DNA from: Verrucomicrobia subdivision 6 bacterium
GTDB taxonomy: Bacteria > Verrucomicrobiota > Verrucomicrobiia > Methylacidiphilales > Verrucolacustridaceae
NCBI GenBank assembly: GCA_945874125.1
Contig: CAMCFB010000007.1
Location: 1-39,024, forward strand
DNA: 39,024 bases
Reading direction: 5' to 3'
Part shown: positions 25,640 to 34,084 of the stretch, in pieces
How the letters are laid out: each line of letters opens with the position of its first letter
How positions within the stretch are numbered: position 1 is the stretch's first letter
Translations under genes and position numbers: made by a program
Notes under the pieces: model-generated
Seen by the model: the letters and a program-made list of their open reading frames with translations, nothing else
The model's database searches: none
What the model was told of the DNA's origin: nothing

Positions 25640-26221
25640 TTACGAGGGGGGAGGGGCCACCGTGATGACACTGGCGGGGCGCAGCAGTCGGTCCCCCAGC
25701 TTAAAGCCGCGTCGGCGCTGATGGAGAACGGTGCCTTCCGCTTTTCCTTCGGCCGGCTCTTGGCCGAGAGCCTCATGCCAGTTGGGGTCGAACGGTTGGC
25801 CGACCGCTTCAATAGGGGTGACGCCGTGTTCGGTTAAAAAGCGCTCAAACTGACTTTGAATCAATTTGACCCCAGTGACGACGGAGGCGGCGTCGGTGGC
25901 GGAGGTGGCGGCTTGCAGACCGAGTTCGAGATGATCGAGAAGGGGAAGCAGATCCGCCAGCACGGCTTGGTTAGCGTAGCGGAGAGACTCCTCTTTTTCG
26001 CGAATGAGGCGTTTTCGGCTGTTTTCAAAGTCGGCCCTTGCCCGGAGAAGTTGATCTTTGAGGAGGGCGATCTCGGTCGCGGGGTCCACCGCGGCGGCGG
26101 CAGTTGCTGGAGCAGCGGGCACTTCGGGAGACACGTTCGGCGGTGGAGTGGAATCTTTTTTCGGTTCGGCGTGGGTAACTTTTTCAGATGCGGGGGTCTG
26201 GTGGGAGTGCTTGGTTTTCAT
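25640..26221 (-). CDS. grpE: Nucleotide exchange factor GrpE
   Basis: 193 residues. A Pro/Ala/Lys-rich N-terminus leads to the long helix ALLKDQLLRARADFENSRKR. The beta domain has the signature VTPIEAVGQPFDPNWHEALG and QRRRGFKLGDRLLRPASVIT. It releases ADP from DnaK. It is the first gene of grpE-dnaJ-rsmE-HAD. I found no CIRCE element upstream, so HrcA control is not supported. Confidence 0.95.
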   Translation of the reverse strand: MKTKHSHQTPASEKVTHAEPKKDSTPPPNVSPEVPAAPATAAAAVDPATEIALLKDQLLRARADFENSRKRLIREKEESLRYANQAVLADLLPLLDHLELGLQAATSATDAASVVTGVKLIQSQFERFLTEHGVTPIEAVGQPFDPNWHEALGQEPAEGKAEGTVLHQRRRGFKLGDRLLRPASVITVAPPPS

Positions 26222-26257
26222 GAGGTTAGATTAGGTTAGGAAAAGAATAGGATGCAG

Positions 26258-26285
26258 AAGATATTGAGCCAAGAGCGGATGTCAA
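26258..26285 (-). promoter_or_regulatory. Promoter of the grpE operon
   Basis: Read on the minus strand, TTGACA (26285-26280), a 16-base spacer and TATCTT (26263-26258) precede the grpE ATG by 36 bases. It lies within the gap after the TPR gene's stop, so the chaperone genes have their own promoter. The short TTAG-rich leader has no Shine-Dalgarno. Confidence 0.6.
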
Positions 26286-26295
26286 TGGGTGGTGA

Positions 26296-28800
26296 CTACT
26301 GTTCCGACCAAAGAAAGTGGCGGTTGCGCAGATCTTCGATCTTACGAGTGAAGGCGAGCTGGCTGGGGCCGCCCGCATTTTCAAGAATTCGATAAATGGC
26401 CAGAGCCCCCCGAAAATCCCCCTTTTTTTCCTGCAACCGTGCGGCCTCAGCCCCGGCCCGAGCGAACCAGAGGTACTCCGGCTGTACGGGGCCGGGAGAA
26501 GGGGAGGCTTGCTTGGCGTAGAGGACATCGAGGTAAGCCTGCAGAGCGTCCTCCTCCCGACCCAACTGCTCTAATGATTTTCCGCGAATGTAGCCCGCCT
26601 CATTGCGGTCGGCGGCATCGGCCGCGGGGCTGGCGATGAGGGATGTGGCGGTGGAGGCGGCTCGCTCCAGGCTAGCTCGATCATTGCCGCCTAAGGCGAA
26701 CTCACAGGCAAGACGACGCTTGGTGACCTCGACCCAAGCGCGTTGCTCTGGAGTTTTATTAGCGAGGAGCGAGTTGGCGATCTGAAGGGCACCGGTGTAA
26801 TCGCCCGAGGTGCGCGAAGCGTCAATTTCGGCCAAGCGGGCATCCAGCCGGAGGGGCGAAGTTTCTGGCAGAGAACGAAACAGTTTTACCGCTTCCTCAG
26901 GGTTGCCCAAGGCCAAGGCGCTGAGGCCAGCGTAGTACAAGGCATCATTGGCTAGGGGATCCTTGGGAAACTTAGCCGCCATTTCCCGAAAGCTGGAGAG
27001 AGCTTCCCCGTGGTTCTTTTCCTCGTAGTGGGTTTGGCCAATTTGAAAAGCCAGAGATGGAGCGAGGCTACTTTCGGGAAAGCGGGTGAGGATTTTAGCG
27101 AACTCCGCCCGAGCTTGAGCCCCGGTGAGCTCCTTTTGCCGAAGGCGTGCTTCAATGCCAGAGGCGAGGGCCTGAGGGAGAAGAGGAGATTTGGGAAAAT
27201 TCTTTTCGAATTCAGTAAACGCCGTAATGGCCGCGGGGTAATCGCCTGTGCGCAACAGGGAGCTGGCGCGGCGTAACGAGGCTTCATCCTTTAATGATTC
27301 TGCGCCGGGCAGTTTCGAGACCTCGGCTAAGGCGGAGCGACTGGCGGGGGAATCTCCCTTCGTTTCGAGCATCCGCCCTCGCTCCAGAGCCAGAGCGGCG
27401 CGACGACTGCTTTCGGGATATTTTTTGGTAAAGAGTTCTTCGAGGCGGCCGAAGGTGGCTGGATCAGGGATGCGGGCCGCAGCCAAGGCGGCGTTAAAGT
27501 AGGCCTGCTCGCCCAGGCTTGCCTCCGGGGCCGAGGAGGCGGCCTTCTCCCACAGGGCACACGATTCGGAGGCCTTTCCCTCTTGGAGCAAGAGATCGGC
27601 GAGGGCGGCTTGGGCCTGATATAGAATTTCCGGCAGAAGGTTCTCGCGTTGGAGAGTCGTTTCGAGTTGATCTCGGGCGGCGGCGGGTTGGCCCTGTTTG
27701 ACCAGCGCCTCCGCGAGAAGAATTTGGGCGGAAGGAACGGCAGGGGAGGTGGGATAGGTTTTGATGACATTGTCTAGATCCGCCACGGCCGCCTCATAAT
27801 TAGCCGTATCGAGCGCACTGGCGGCCAGAAGAAGAAGTGCCGGTGCGTAGCGGCCCCGTTTCTCATCGTCCCCCTCGCGTTCCCGAACGGAGTCCCGGAG
27901 GCGAAGGGAGGCGGTGGGTAGGGATTGGGCGGATTTGGCCGAGGCAAGGTATTCGCGGGCGGCGGTGAGGAAGGTGTCGGGATTTCCCCCGCGATCGAGT
28001 GCTTTTTCAAACGCGGTGGCGGCATCAGCCGGCTTTTCCCGAGCTCGATCGATTTGGCCAATCGCAATCCATGCCTGCGTGACGATGTCGCGGTTGGCGT
28101 TTTTCGAGTCGTTAATCACTTTTTCAAAAAGGGCGCGGGCCTCTTCTGCCTTTCCCCGCAGGGCGAGGAGTCTGGCCTTCCAGTAGGTGGCTTCGGAAAG
28201 GATGAAAGGAGAACTTTTTGAGGAAATTTTGGCCAAGGTGTTGTTGGCTTCGTCCGACTTGCCTTCCGAAAGGAGAACTTTGACCAGGAGAAGTCGGGCA
28301 GTGTCTTGGGAGGGATCTTTGGAATCCTCAATGATTTGAGTCAACTCTCGGGTGGCGGCGGTGGTGTCGTTGAGTTGAAGCCAAGCGGTGATGAGGCCAT
28401 AGCGAACTTGGGTGCTTTCCTCAGGGGTCAGACTCTCTTTCTTTGCTTCTTGCCAGGCGGTGAGGGCATCTTTCCATCGGCCGGCTTCTAGGAGGGCGGA
28501 GGCGCGGGTGATTCGATAGCGAGCAAGCAGATGGGGAGGGCAATCTTTGGGAAGGGTGGCGAGAGATTCCTCGGGCCGATGATCAAGAAGGAGAGCCTCC
28601 GCCAGAAGGAGCTCCGCCACCGGTTGGGGGGTGCGGCTGTTTTTCTCCAGCCATGCACGGATGCGGGAAGCGGCGTCCCTACCCAATCCGTCCTGCATCA
28701 TTTCTTGGGCGACCCGCAGATCTTTCGGAAGCTCCTCGGGCGTCGCCCCGAGGGTGAGGGTGGGCAGGACAAAAGGCAGAATGAAAAAAAATCGAATCAC
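26296..28800 (-). CDS. Secreted TPR-repeat protein
   Basis: 834 residues when started at the GTG at 28800, which overlaps the uvrA stop as GTGA. This start gives a clean signal peptide ([19 protein letters not shown]). A longer frame to 28980 would overlap uvrA deeply and is rejected. The protein is a string of about 34-residue helical pairs with repeat phrases such as NRDIVTQAWIAIGQIDRA and PLANDALYYAGLSALALG, typical of TPR and Sel1-like outer-membrane or periplasmic scaffolds (YbgF/BamD-like). A role in periplasmic assembly is inferred. No catalytic motif is seen. Confidence 0.85.
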   Translation of the reverse strand: MIRFFFILPFVLPTLTLGATPEELPKDLRVAQEMMQDGLGRDAASRIRAWLEKNSRTPQPVAELLLAEALLLDHRPEESLATLPKDCPPHLLARYRITRASALLEAGRWKDALTAWQEAKKESLTPEESTQVRYGLITAWLQLNDTTAATRELTQIIEDSKDPSQDTARLLLVKVLLSEGKSDEANNTLAKISSKSSPFILSEATYWKARLLALRGKAEEARALFEKVINDSKNANRDIVTQAWIAIGQIDRAREKPADAATAFEKALDRGGNPDTFLTAAREYLASAKSAQSLPTASLRLRDSVREREGDDEKRGRYAPALLLLAASALDTANYEAAVADLDNVIKTYPTSPAVPSAQILLAEALVKQGQPAAARDQLETTLQRENLLPEILYQAQAALADLLLQEGKASESCALWEKAASSAPEASLGEQAYFNAALAAARIPDPATFGRLEELFTKKYPESSRRAALALERGRMLETKGDSPASRSALAEVSKLPGAESLKDEASLRRASSLLRTGDYPAAITAFTEFEKNFPKSPLLPQALASGIEARLRQKELTGAQARAEFAKILTRFPESSLAPSLAFQIGQTHYEEKNHGEALSSFREMAAKFPKDPLANDALYYAGLSALALGNPEEAVKLFRSLPETSPLRLDARLAEIDASRTSGDYTGALQIANSLLANKTPEQRAWVEVTKRRLACEFALGGNDRASLERAASTATSLIASPAADAADRNEAGYIRGKSLEQLGREEDALQAYLDVLYAKQASPSPGPVQPEYLWFARAGAEAARLQEKKGDFRGALAIYRILENAGGPSQLAFTRKIEDLRNRHFLWSEQ

Positions 28801-31607
28801 GATGCGAGGATCCTGGCGGTAGCACTCGTTGGATGCCGAGCCACCTCTTGCGGGGTGCCTTGCGTGACAATCTGCCCACCCGAGTGTCCGCCCCCAGGAC
28901 CTAAGTCCACGATCCATTGCGCGTGGCGAATGATGTCGGGGTGATGTTCCACAACGATGATCGTATGGCCTAATTCGCATAAATCGAAGAAAACTGAAAG
29001 TAGGTTTTCCACCTCCGCGAGGTGGAGTCCGGTGGTGGGTTCATCCAGAAGGTAAAGAGTAGGCCCGTGGGTGCGTTGGGCTAGGGCGGAGGCCAACCGC
29101 ACCCTCTGTGCCTCCCCACCCGAAAGGCGGTCGGCCGATTGGCCCACGGGTAAATATCCCAAGCCGACCTTTTGCAGCGCCCCAAGGGCGGCGGCCAGCG
29201 GTGGGATGGCGCGAAGGAGATCGAACGCGCGATCAACCGAAAGTTCGAGGATCTGAGCGATGGAGTGACCGCGGTAGGTGACGGATAAGGTTTCGCGATT
29301 ATATCGTTGGCCTTGGCAGGTGGGGCAGGGGGCAATGGCCTCCGGCAAAAGCTGGAGTGGAACGGCGACCTGCCCCAATCCACCACAGGTCTCACAGCGA
29401 CCTCCGCGAACATTGAAGCTGAAGCGGGAGGGGGTAAAACCGCGGGCCTTGGCGGAGGGAAGAGAGGCGAAAAGTTTTCGCAGATCGTCCCACACCCCTA
29501 AGAGAGACAGGGGGTGGGAGCGGGACTGGCGAGAGAGGGGGGATTGATCGATGACGATGGCTCGGGTGAGGGACTCGTCGCCCGATAGGGACAAAAAAGG
29601 TCCAGGGAGAGGAGCCGAGGACACCGAGCCGAGTCTTCGCTGAAGTGCAGGAGCCAAGGTATCGAAGATGAGAGAACTTTTGCCGGAACCACTGACTCCA
29701 GTGATGCAGGTGAAAGCTTGTCGCGGGATGGTGAGGTTGACCCCTTTTAAGTTGTGGGTGGTCACTCCTTTCAGCTGAAGCCAATCGGTGAACTCTCTCT
29801 TTTTTTTGGGGAAGGCAATTTTTCGTCGACCCGAGAGAAAGGATCCCGTGAGAGAGTTGGGTAAAGCGGAGATTTCTGCCGGGGTCCCTTGGCCGGTAAT
29901 TTGACCACCCAAGGAGCCCGCCCCAGGGCCGAATTCGATGAGGTAGTCGGCTCGTCGCAGAGTTTCCTCGTCGTGTTCGACCACGATGAGCGAGTTTCCT
30001 AAATCCCGAAGATGAAAAAGGAGGTCGAGCAGGCGGGAGTGGTCGGCGGGATGAAGTCCTATACTGGGCTCATCCAAGACGTAGAGGACACCCGTTAAGC
30101 CCCCACCCACTTGGGTGGCGAGACGGGCGCGGCGATATTCACCACCCGAGAGAGTATCGATCGAGCGGTCGAGCGAGAGGTAGCCGAGGCCTAACTGTTC
30201 GAGAAAGGAGAGGCGCTGAGTTAAGGCGGCGTGAAGGGGAGGAAAGGCATGGGCGAGGGGACCCGTGGGGGGTGGAAGGTGGGCAAGCCAGGCGGCCACA
30301 TCGGAAACCGATTGTCGGCAGAGGGACGCGATGGAGTGACCGACTCCAGGTGGACCCCCTAAAGTGACCAGCAGAGAGGAGGGTTGGAGACGGGCGCCTT
30401 GGCAAGTGGGGCAGGTGCCGGGAGAAAAGAAGCGTTGCAGCCGATGGCGAGCTGAGTCGGAGGCAGCTTGTTGAAGTTGGCGGGTGAGTTCGGGAAGGAG
30501 CCCTTCCCAAGGCTTATCTTTGAGAAACGCGCGGCCTGAGGATCCGTGTAGAAGGACTTTTTTCGCTTTTTCAGGCCAGTCGGACCACGGGGCTTGGGCC
30601 GGAATCTTGGCGTATTGCAGAAACTCTTTGGCCAGAGAGCGATAAAAAGCGCGAATTTTTGGGTGAGCTCGGTTCCAAGGCAGGATGGCGCCTTTTTCGA
30701 TGGAGAGAGCGGAGTTGGGGATAATTTTCTCAAGATCTGGGATGAGGCGAGAGCCGAGACCCGCGCAGTCCGGGCAGGCGCCTTCGGAGCTGTTAAAGGA
30801 GAAGTGGCGCGGGGTGAGCTGAGGAATGGTGGCGCCCGTTTCCGGGTTAGTGGGGTTGGTCGAGACTGTCAGGACAGGTTCTGGAAGAATTTCGGTGAAG
30901 TCGGGGTTGGTCCAGGCGGCGGCTAATGTTCCTTGGCCGAGACGAAGGGCGAGTTCAACCGAGTCGTTCAGGCGACCTTGCGCGGAGGATTGGAGAGTGA
31001 GGCGATCGACGACGAGGTCGAAGGACGAGGCGGTGGAGTTGGGTTCAATTTCGACAATTCTGTTTTTCTTTCGAATTCGTAAAAACCCCTCTTGTCGAAG
31101 GCGAACGGGGTCGGCTTGGGTCAAGGGCGCAAGAAGAACGAGGGCGCGACCCGACCCCTTCTTTAGTAGTTCGTCGACGATCTGTTGGGCAGAGAAGGCG
31201 AGAAGAGGTTTACCAGTTTTTGGATCGTGAGGAGTGCCGTGAGTGGCGAAGAGCACGCGGAGGTGATCGTGAATTTCGGTGGCGGTGGCGAGGGTGGATC
31301 GGGGGGAACCGGCGGCATGGCGCTGCTCGACCGCGAGGGTGGGGGAGAGACCCTCGATCGTATCGACGGCGCAGGCGGGCAGTTGCGCGAGGTGATGGCG
31401 GGCGTGAGCGGAGAGACTTTCGAGGTAGCGGCGCTGTCCTTCCGCGTAGATGGTGTCGAAGGCGAGCGAGCTTTTTCCTGATCCAGAGGGTCCCGTGAAG
31501 ACGACTAGCTGGTGCCGAGGGATATCGAGGGAGAGGTTGGCGAGATTGTGTTGGCGAGCTCCGCGGATACGGAGGAGATGGCCCGGGCGGATCGAGGAGG
31601 GGGCCAA
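28797..31607 (-). CDS. uvrA: UvrA-family excision nuclease subunit with an altered zinc finger
   Basis: About 936 residues. Two ABC units are seen: Walker A at about residue 40 (GPSGSGKSS) and about residue 635 (GVSGSGKSS), with signatures [12 protein letters not shown] and [13 protein letters not shown] UvrB-binding-like region follows the first Walker motif ([20 protein letters not shown]). It recognises DNA damage with UvrB. The last zinc finger is intact (CETC-19-CPTC). The finger before [14 protein letters not shown] has lost its first CxxC pair, reading [10 protein letters not shown] instead. The IDQSP region ([20 protein letters not shown]) is also unusual. The TTG at 31607 is the first start beyond the rpmA stop. 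It may be a divergent paralogue. Confidence 0.85.
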   Translation of the reverse strand: MAPSSIRPGHLLRIRGARQHNLANLSLDIPRHQLVVFTGPSGSGKSSLAFDTIYAEGQRRYLESLSAHARHHLAQLPACAVDTIEGLSPTLAVEQRHAAGSPRSTLATATEIHDHLRVLFATHGTPHDPKTGKPLLAFSAQQIVDELLKKGSGRALVLLAPLTQADPVRLRQEGFLRIRKKNRIVEIEPNSTASSFDLVVDRLTLQSSAQGRLNDSVELALRLGQGTLAAAWTNPDFTEILPEPVLTVSTNPTNPETGATIPQLTPRHFSFNSSEGACPDCAGLGSRLIPDLEKIIPNSALSIEKGAILPWNRAHPKIRAFYRSLAKEFLQYAKIPAQAPWSDWPEKAKKVLLHGSSGRAFLKDKPWEGLLPELTRQLQQAASDSARHRLQRFFSPGTCPTCQGARLQPSSLLVTLGGPPGVGHSIASLCRQSVSDVAAWLAHLPPPTGPLAHAFPPLHAALTQRLSFLEQLGLGYLSLDRSIDTLSGGEYRRARLATQVGGGLTGVLYVLDEPSIGLHPADHSRLLDLLFHLRDLGNSLIVVEHDEETLRRADYLIEFGPGAGSLGGQITGQGTPAEISALPNSLTGSFLSGRRKIAFPKKKREFTDWLQLKGVTTHNLKGVNLTIPRQAFTCITGVSGSGKSSLIFDTLAPALQRRLGSVSSAPLPGPFLSLSGDESLTRAIVIDQSPLSRQSRSHPLSLLGVWDDLRKLFASLPSAKARGFTPSRFSFNVRGGRCETCGGLGQVAVPLQLLPEAIAPCPTCQGQRYNRETLSVTYRGHSIAQILELSVDRAFDLLRAIPPLAAALGALQKVGLGYLPVGQSADRLSGGEAQRVRLASALAQRTHGPTLYLLDEPTTGLHLAEVENLLSVFFDLCELGHTIIVVEHHPDIIRHAQWIVDLGPGGGHSGGQIVTQGTPQEVARHPTSATARILAS

Positions 31608-31626
31608 AGGGGGCCCTAGGCGGGGT

Positions 31627-31887
31627 TTAGGATGCCGCGGCGGGGGACGGATCGATATGGATGCGGCGGTTTCCCTTATCAAAGCGGACCCGACCGTGGG
31701 AGAGAGCGAAGAGAGTGTGATCCCTGCCCATGCCGACGTTTTGCCCGGCCTGAAATTTGGTGCCGCGTTGGCGGATAATGATGGAGCCGGCGGGAATGGT
31801 TTCACCCCCAAAGCATTTCACGCCCAGCCGCTGACTGCGGCTATCGCGACCATTTCGTGTCGATCCTTGTCCTTTTTTATGGGCCAT
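31627..31887 (-). CDS. rpmA: 50S ribosomal protein L27
   Basis: 86 residues. It opens [20 protein letters not shown] and continues LGVKCFGGE and [13 protein letters not shown], the standard L27 pattern. The N-terminus needs no cleavage. It lies near the peptidyl-transferase centre. It follows rplU by 14 bases. Confidence 0.97.
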   Translation of the reverse strand: MAHKKGQGSTRNGRDSRSQRLGVKCFGGETIPAGSIIIRQRGTKFQAGQNVGMGRDHTLFALSHGRVRFDKGNRRIHIDPSPAAAS

Positions 31888-31901
31888 GACGGGTTCCTCG
31901 G

Positions 31902-32225
31902 TTATTTGCCAGCTTGGATTTTCTGAATCTTGATCCGGGTCCTGGACTGACGATGGCCGACAGTACGATGGTACCCTTCCCGGCGACGATATTTGAAAGC
32001 GATCACTTTGGGTGCGCGGTTATGGTTGACCACTTCCGCAACGACCTTGGCTCCAGCAACGGTGGGCTTGCCGACCTGAACTTTGCTGTCTTGAACAACT
32101 AGAAGTACGTCAGAGAACTCGGCCGAGGATCCGGCGGCGGTGGTCAGGCGTTCAATCTCAAGGGTCTCGCCTTCGCTGACCTTGTACTGTTTGCCTCCTG
32201 TGCGGATGACGGCGACGTTTGCCAT
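31902..32225 (-). CDS. rplU: 50S ribosomal protein L21
   Basis: 107 residues. It contains [20 protein letters not shown] and the C-terminal [20 protein letters not shown], which match L21. It binds 23S rRNA. It leads rplU-rpmA-uvrA-TPR. Its promoter's -10 box is only eight bases from the ATG, so the mRNA is probably leaderless. Confidence 0.96.
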   Translation of the reverse strand: MANVAVIRTGGKQYKVSEGETLEIERLTTAAGSSAEFSDVLLVVQDSKVQVGKPTVAGAKVVAEVVNHNRAPKVIAFKYRRREGYHRTVGHRQSRTRIKIQKIQAGK

Positions 32226-32233
32226 AAGGTAAA

Positions 32234-32262
32234 ACAGTATCGGAAAAAAAGGGTCTCGGCAA
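32234..32262 (-). promoter_or_regulatory. Promoter of the rplU operon
   Basis: On the minus strand TTGCCG (32262-32257), a 17-base spacer and TACTGT (32239-32234) lie just before the rplU ATG at 32225. A T7 run in the spacer could also end transcription of the upstream unknown gene. Confidence 0.55.
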
Positions 32263-32270
32263 GAGCAGGA

Positions 32271-32540
32271 TTAGGTAGGGGGCAGTTTTGGGGCCTTTTG
32301 AAAAGCGGAGCGGACGAGGAGGACATCCTCGTGACGGGCTCGGCGACGTTGATAGCGTTTATCCACCTCCTCAAGAAGTCGCTCCCACACATCGGTCGGC
32401 AACATCTTTGGGGTCTCCCACTTTTCCGCATCTTTCTCTTTGCGTTGCCAGTGGACAACTCCGGAGAAAAGGGAAACGCGGTAGGTCGTGGTGGGGCGGG
32501 AACCGTTGGACTTTTCGGTCCACTCCATGCAGCGACGCAT
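32271..32540 (-). CDS. Small hypothetical protein, third gene after hpnH
   Basis: 89 residues, not recognised. It is charged and mostly helical, with WTEKSNGSRPTTTYRVSLFS near the start, then WERLLEEVDKRYQRRRARHE. It has one early cysteine, no membrane segment and no signal. It starts nine bases after the 132-residue gene's stop, so it is probably the last gene of the hpnH operon. A second ATG lies four codons into the frame. Confidence 0.5.
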   Translation of the reverse strand: MRRCMEWTEKSNGSRPTTTYRVSLFSGVVHWQRKEKDAEKWETPKMLPTDVWERLLEEVDKRYQRRRARHEDVLLVRSAFQKAPKLPPT

Positions 32541-32549
32541 GGGGGGTTT

Positions 32550-32948
32550 TTACAGCTCGCCGCGGGCGACGGCTTCGCGGGCGAGGCGTTCGGCCTCTTT
32601 CACTCGCTCTTTTTCCGCTTTCGTCGTCCAGTCGTCCCAAGATTTACCAAAGGCGGGGTCCTCGCCCGTGAAGTGAACTGCGGTGACATCTTTGGCGGGA
32701 AGGGTTTCCGGAACGGAATCTTTGCCTTGGGGAATGTAGAGGTAGACCACGCCTGGGTTTTCATCGTAGCGGTAGACAAAACCGACGACTTTTTTGCCTT
32801 GGGCCAGTTCGAGAGTGACGTCGCCCCGGTAGTCGAAAGCGGTTTGAAGGGCGTGTCGACGAGCTTGATCGCTGGAGCAAGAGAGAGTGGAGCCCTCGAT
32901 CGATCCCGGTTTGTGGGTGGGCAGGGCGTGTTTTTCGGCTTGGGGCAT
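32550..32948 (-). CDS. Conserved-looking hypothetical protein beside hpnH
   Basis: 132 residues, function unknown. An unstructured N-terminus precedes a small beta-rich domain (YRGDVTLELAQGKKVVGFVY, then YLYIPQGKD), then AVHFTGEDPAFGKSWDDW and a charged helical tail. It starts 26 bases after the hpnH stop, so a shared mRNA is likely. The 'GDVTLEL-G-xVVGFVY' pattern looks like a small conserved family, but I cannot name it. Confidence 0.65.
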   Translation of the reverse strand: MPQAEKHALPTHKPGSIEGSTLSCSSDQARRHALQTAFDYRGDVTLELAQGKKVVGFVYRYDENPGVVYLYIPQGKDSVPETLPAKDVTAVHFTGEDPAFGKSWDDWTTKAEKERVKEAERLAREAVARGEL

Positions 32949-32974
32949 GGGAGGGAGTGGATCCTGACGGTGGG

Positions 32975-33991
32975 TCAGGTTCCGTAGGCGATGGCGGCTT
33001 TAACGGTGCGGGCGAAGCCAGGGAGAGAGCCGAAGGTATCGTCCACCGAACTGGCCTCGTAACCGCAGTGCACCATGCAGTCGCGACACTTTTCGTTCCC
33101 GCTCTTCTGACCGTACTGCTCCCACGCAGTATCTTCCATCAGCTGTTTAAAGGTGGGTACATAGCCGTCCTGGAGAAGGTAGCAGGGCTTTTGCCAACCA
33201 AAGACGTTGAAGGTGGGGTTACCCCAAGGGGTGCAGTCGTAATCCACATTGCCTTGAAGGAATTCGAGGAAGTTGGGCGAAAGATTAAATTTCCAAGATT
33301 TTTTGCGGTGGTTGAGGATTTCTTGGAACAATTTCTTGGTGCGTTCGCGACCGAGGAAGTGCTCTTGATCCGGTGCTTTTTGGTAGCTGTAGCCCGGCGA
33401 AAGCATCATGCCCTCCACCTTGAGCTTCATCATTTCATCGAAAAATTCTCGGACGCGGGCGGGGTTGGCTCCCTCGAAGAGAGTGGTGTTGGTGGTGACA
33501 CGGAACCCGCGGGCGACGGCCTCTTTAATGCCTTCTAGAGCGGTTTTGTAGGTGCCATCGCGACAAACGGCGGCGTCATGTTCGGGCTCCAGGCCATCCA
33601 TGTGGACGCTAAAGGTGAGATACTTGGTCGGTTTAAAAAGATCGATCTTTCGTTTGAGAAGGAGGGCGTTGGTGCAGAGATAAATATATTTTTTCCGGGC
33701 GACGAGTCCATCGACGATTTTATCGATCTCGGGATGGATGAGAGGTTCACCGCCCGGAATGGAGACCATGGGGGCGCCGCACTCATCCGCGGCCGACCAG
33801 CACTGTTCGGGGGTAAGGCGTTTATTGAGAACGTGGTCGGGGTACTGGATTTTGCCGCACCCCGCGCAAGCCAAGTTGCAGCGAAAGAGAGGCTCGAGCA
33901 TCAGGACGAGGGGGTACCGTTTGTTGCCACGGAGTTTTTGTCCGAGAACGTAGGAGGCAACGGTCCAAGCTTGGCTAATGGGAACTGGCAT
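32975..33991 (-). CDS. hpnH: Adenosyl-hopene transferase HpnH
   Basis: 338 residues from the ATG at 33991; an upstream frame to 34105 overlaps nadE and is rejected. The opening MPVPISQAWTVASYVLGQKL and RYPLVLMLEPLFRCNLACAG match HpnH. The radical-SAM cluster is Cys38, Cys42 and Cys45 (CNLACAGC), and SIPGGEPLIHPEI is the SAM-binding GGE motif. HpnH joins a 5'-deoxyadenosyl group to diploptene, the first step of side-chain hopanoids. Extra cysteines near the end (CRDCMVHCGYEAS) are usual. No squalene-hopene cyclase or other hpn gene is in the window. Confidence 0.95.
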   Translation of the reverse strand: MPVPISQAWTVASYVLGQKLRGNKRYPLVLMLEPLFRCNLACAGCGKIQYPDHVLNKRLTPEQCWSAADECGAPMVSIPGGEPLIHPEIDKIVDGLVARKKYIYLCTNALLLKRKIDLFKPTKYLTFSVHMDGLEPEHDAAVCRDGTYKTALEGIKEAVARGFRVTTNTTLFEGANPARVREFFDEMMKLKVEGMMLSPGYSYQKAPDQEHFLGRERTKKLFQEILNHRKKSWKFNLSPNFLEFLQGNVDYDCTPWGNPTFNVFGWQKPCYLLQDGYVPTFKQLMEDTAWEQYGQKSGNEKCRDCMVHCGYEASSVDDTFGSLPGFARTVKAAIAYGT

Positions 33992-34004
33992 AAAGGAAGA
34001 TGTG

Positions 34005-34032
34005 AGAGTACAAATAGAATCGCATATGTCAA
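34005..34032 (-). promoter_or_regulatory. Promoter of the hpnH operon
   Basis: On the minus strand TTGACA (34032-34027), a 16-base spacer and TACTCT (34010-34005) lie 13 bases before the hpnH ATG. The leader would be only about six bases, too short for a Shine-Dalgarno. Confidence 0.6.
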
Positions 34033-34084
34033 CGGAACGTGACCTGCTCCAGCTGTGGCGTAATCGATTGATGATTAGATACTC

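Noticed and set aside
24718-25837. Long open frames on both strands across dnaJ and grpE
   Set aside because: They are overlapping frames of high-GC genes; they are rich in Arg, Pro and Ala and show no family motif.
26222-26295. CIRCE heat-shock operator before grpE
   Set aside because: No TTAGCACTC-N9-GAGTGCTAA pattern is present; the short TTAG repeats there do not form it.
28801-28980. N-terminal extension of the TPR frame
   Set aside because: It overlaps the conserved C-terminus of uvrA and hides a clean signal peptide that begins at the GTG at 28800.
31608-31811. N-terminal extension of the uvrA frame
   Set aside because: It runs through rpmA on the same strand in another frame, and the UvrA family starts near [10 protein letters not shown]; the TTG at 31607 fits better.
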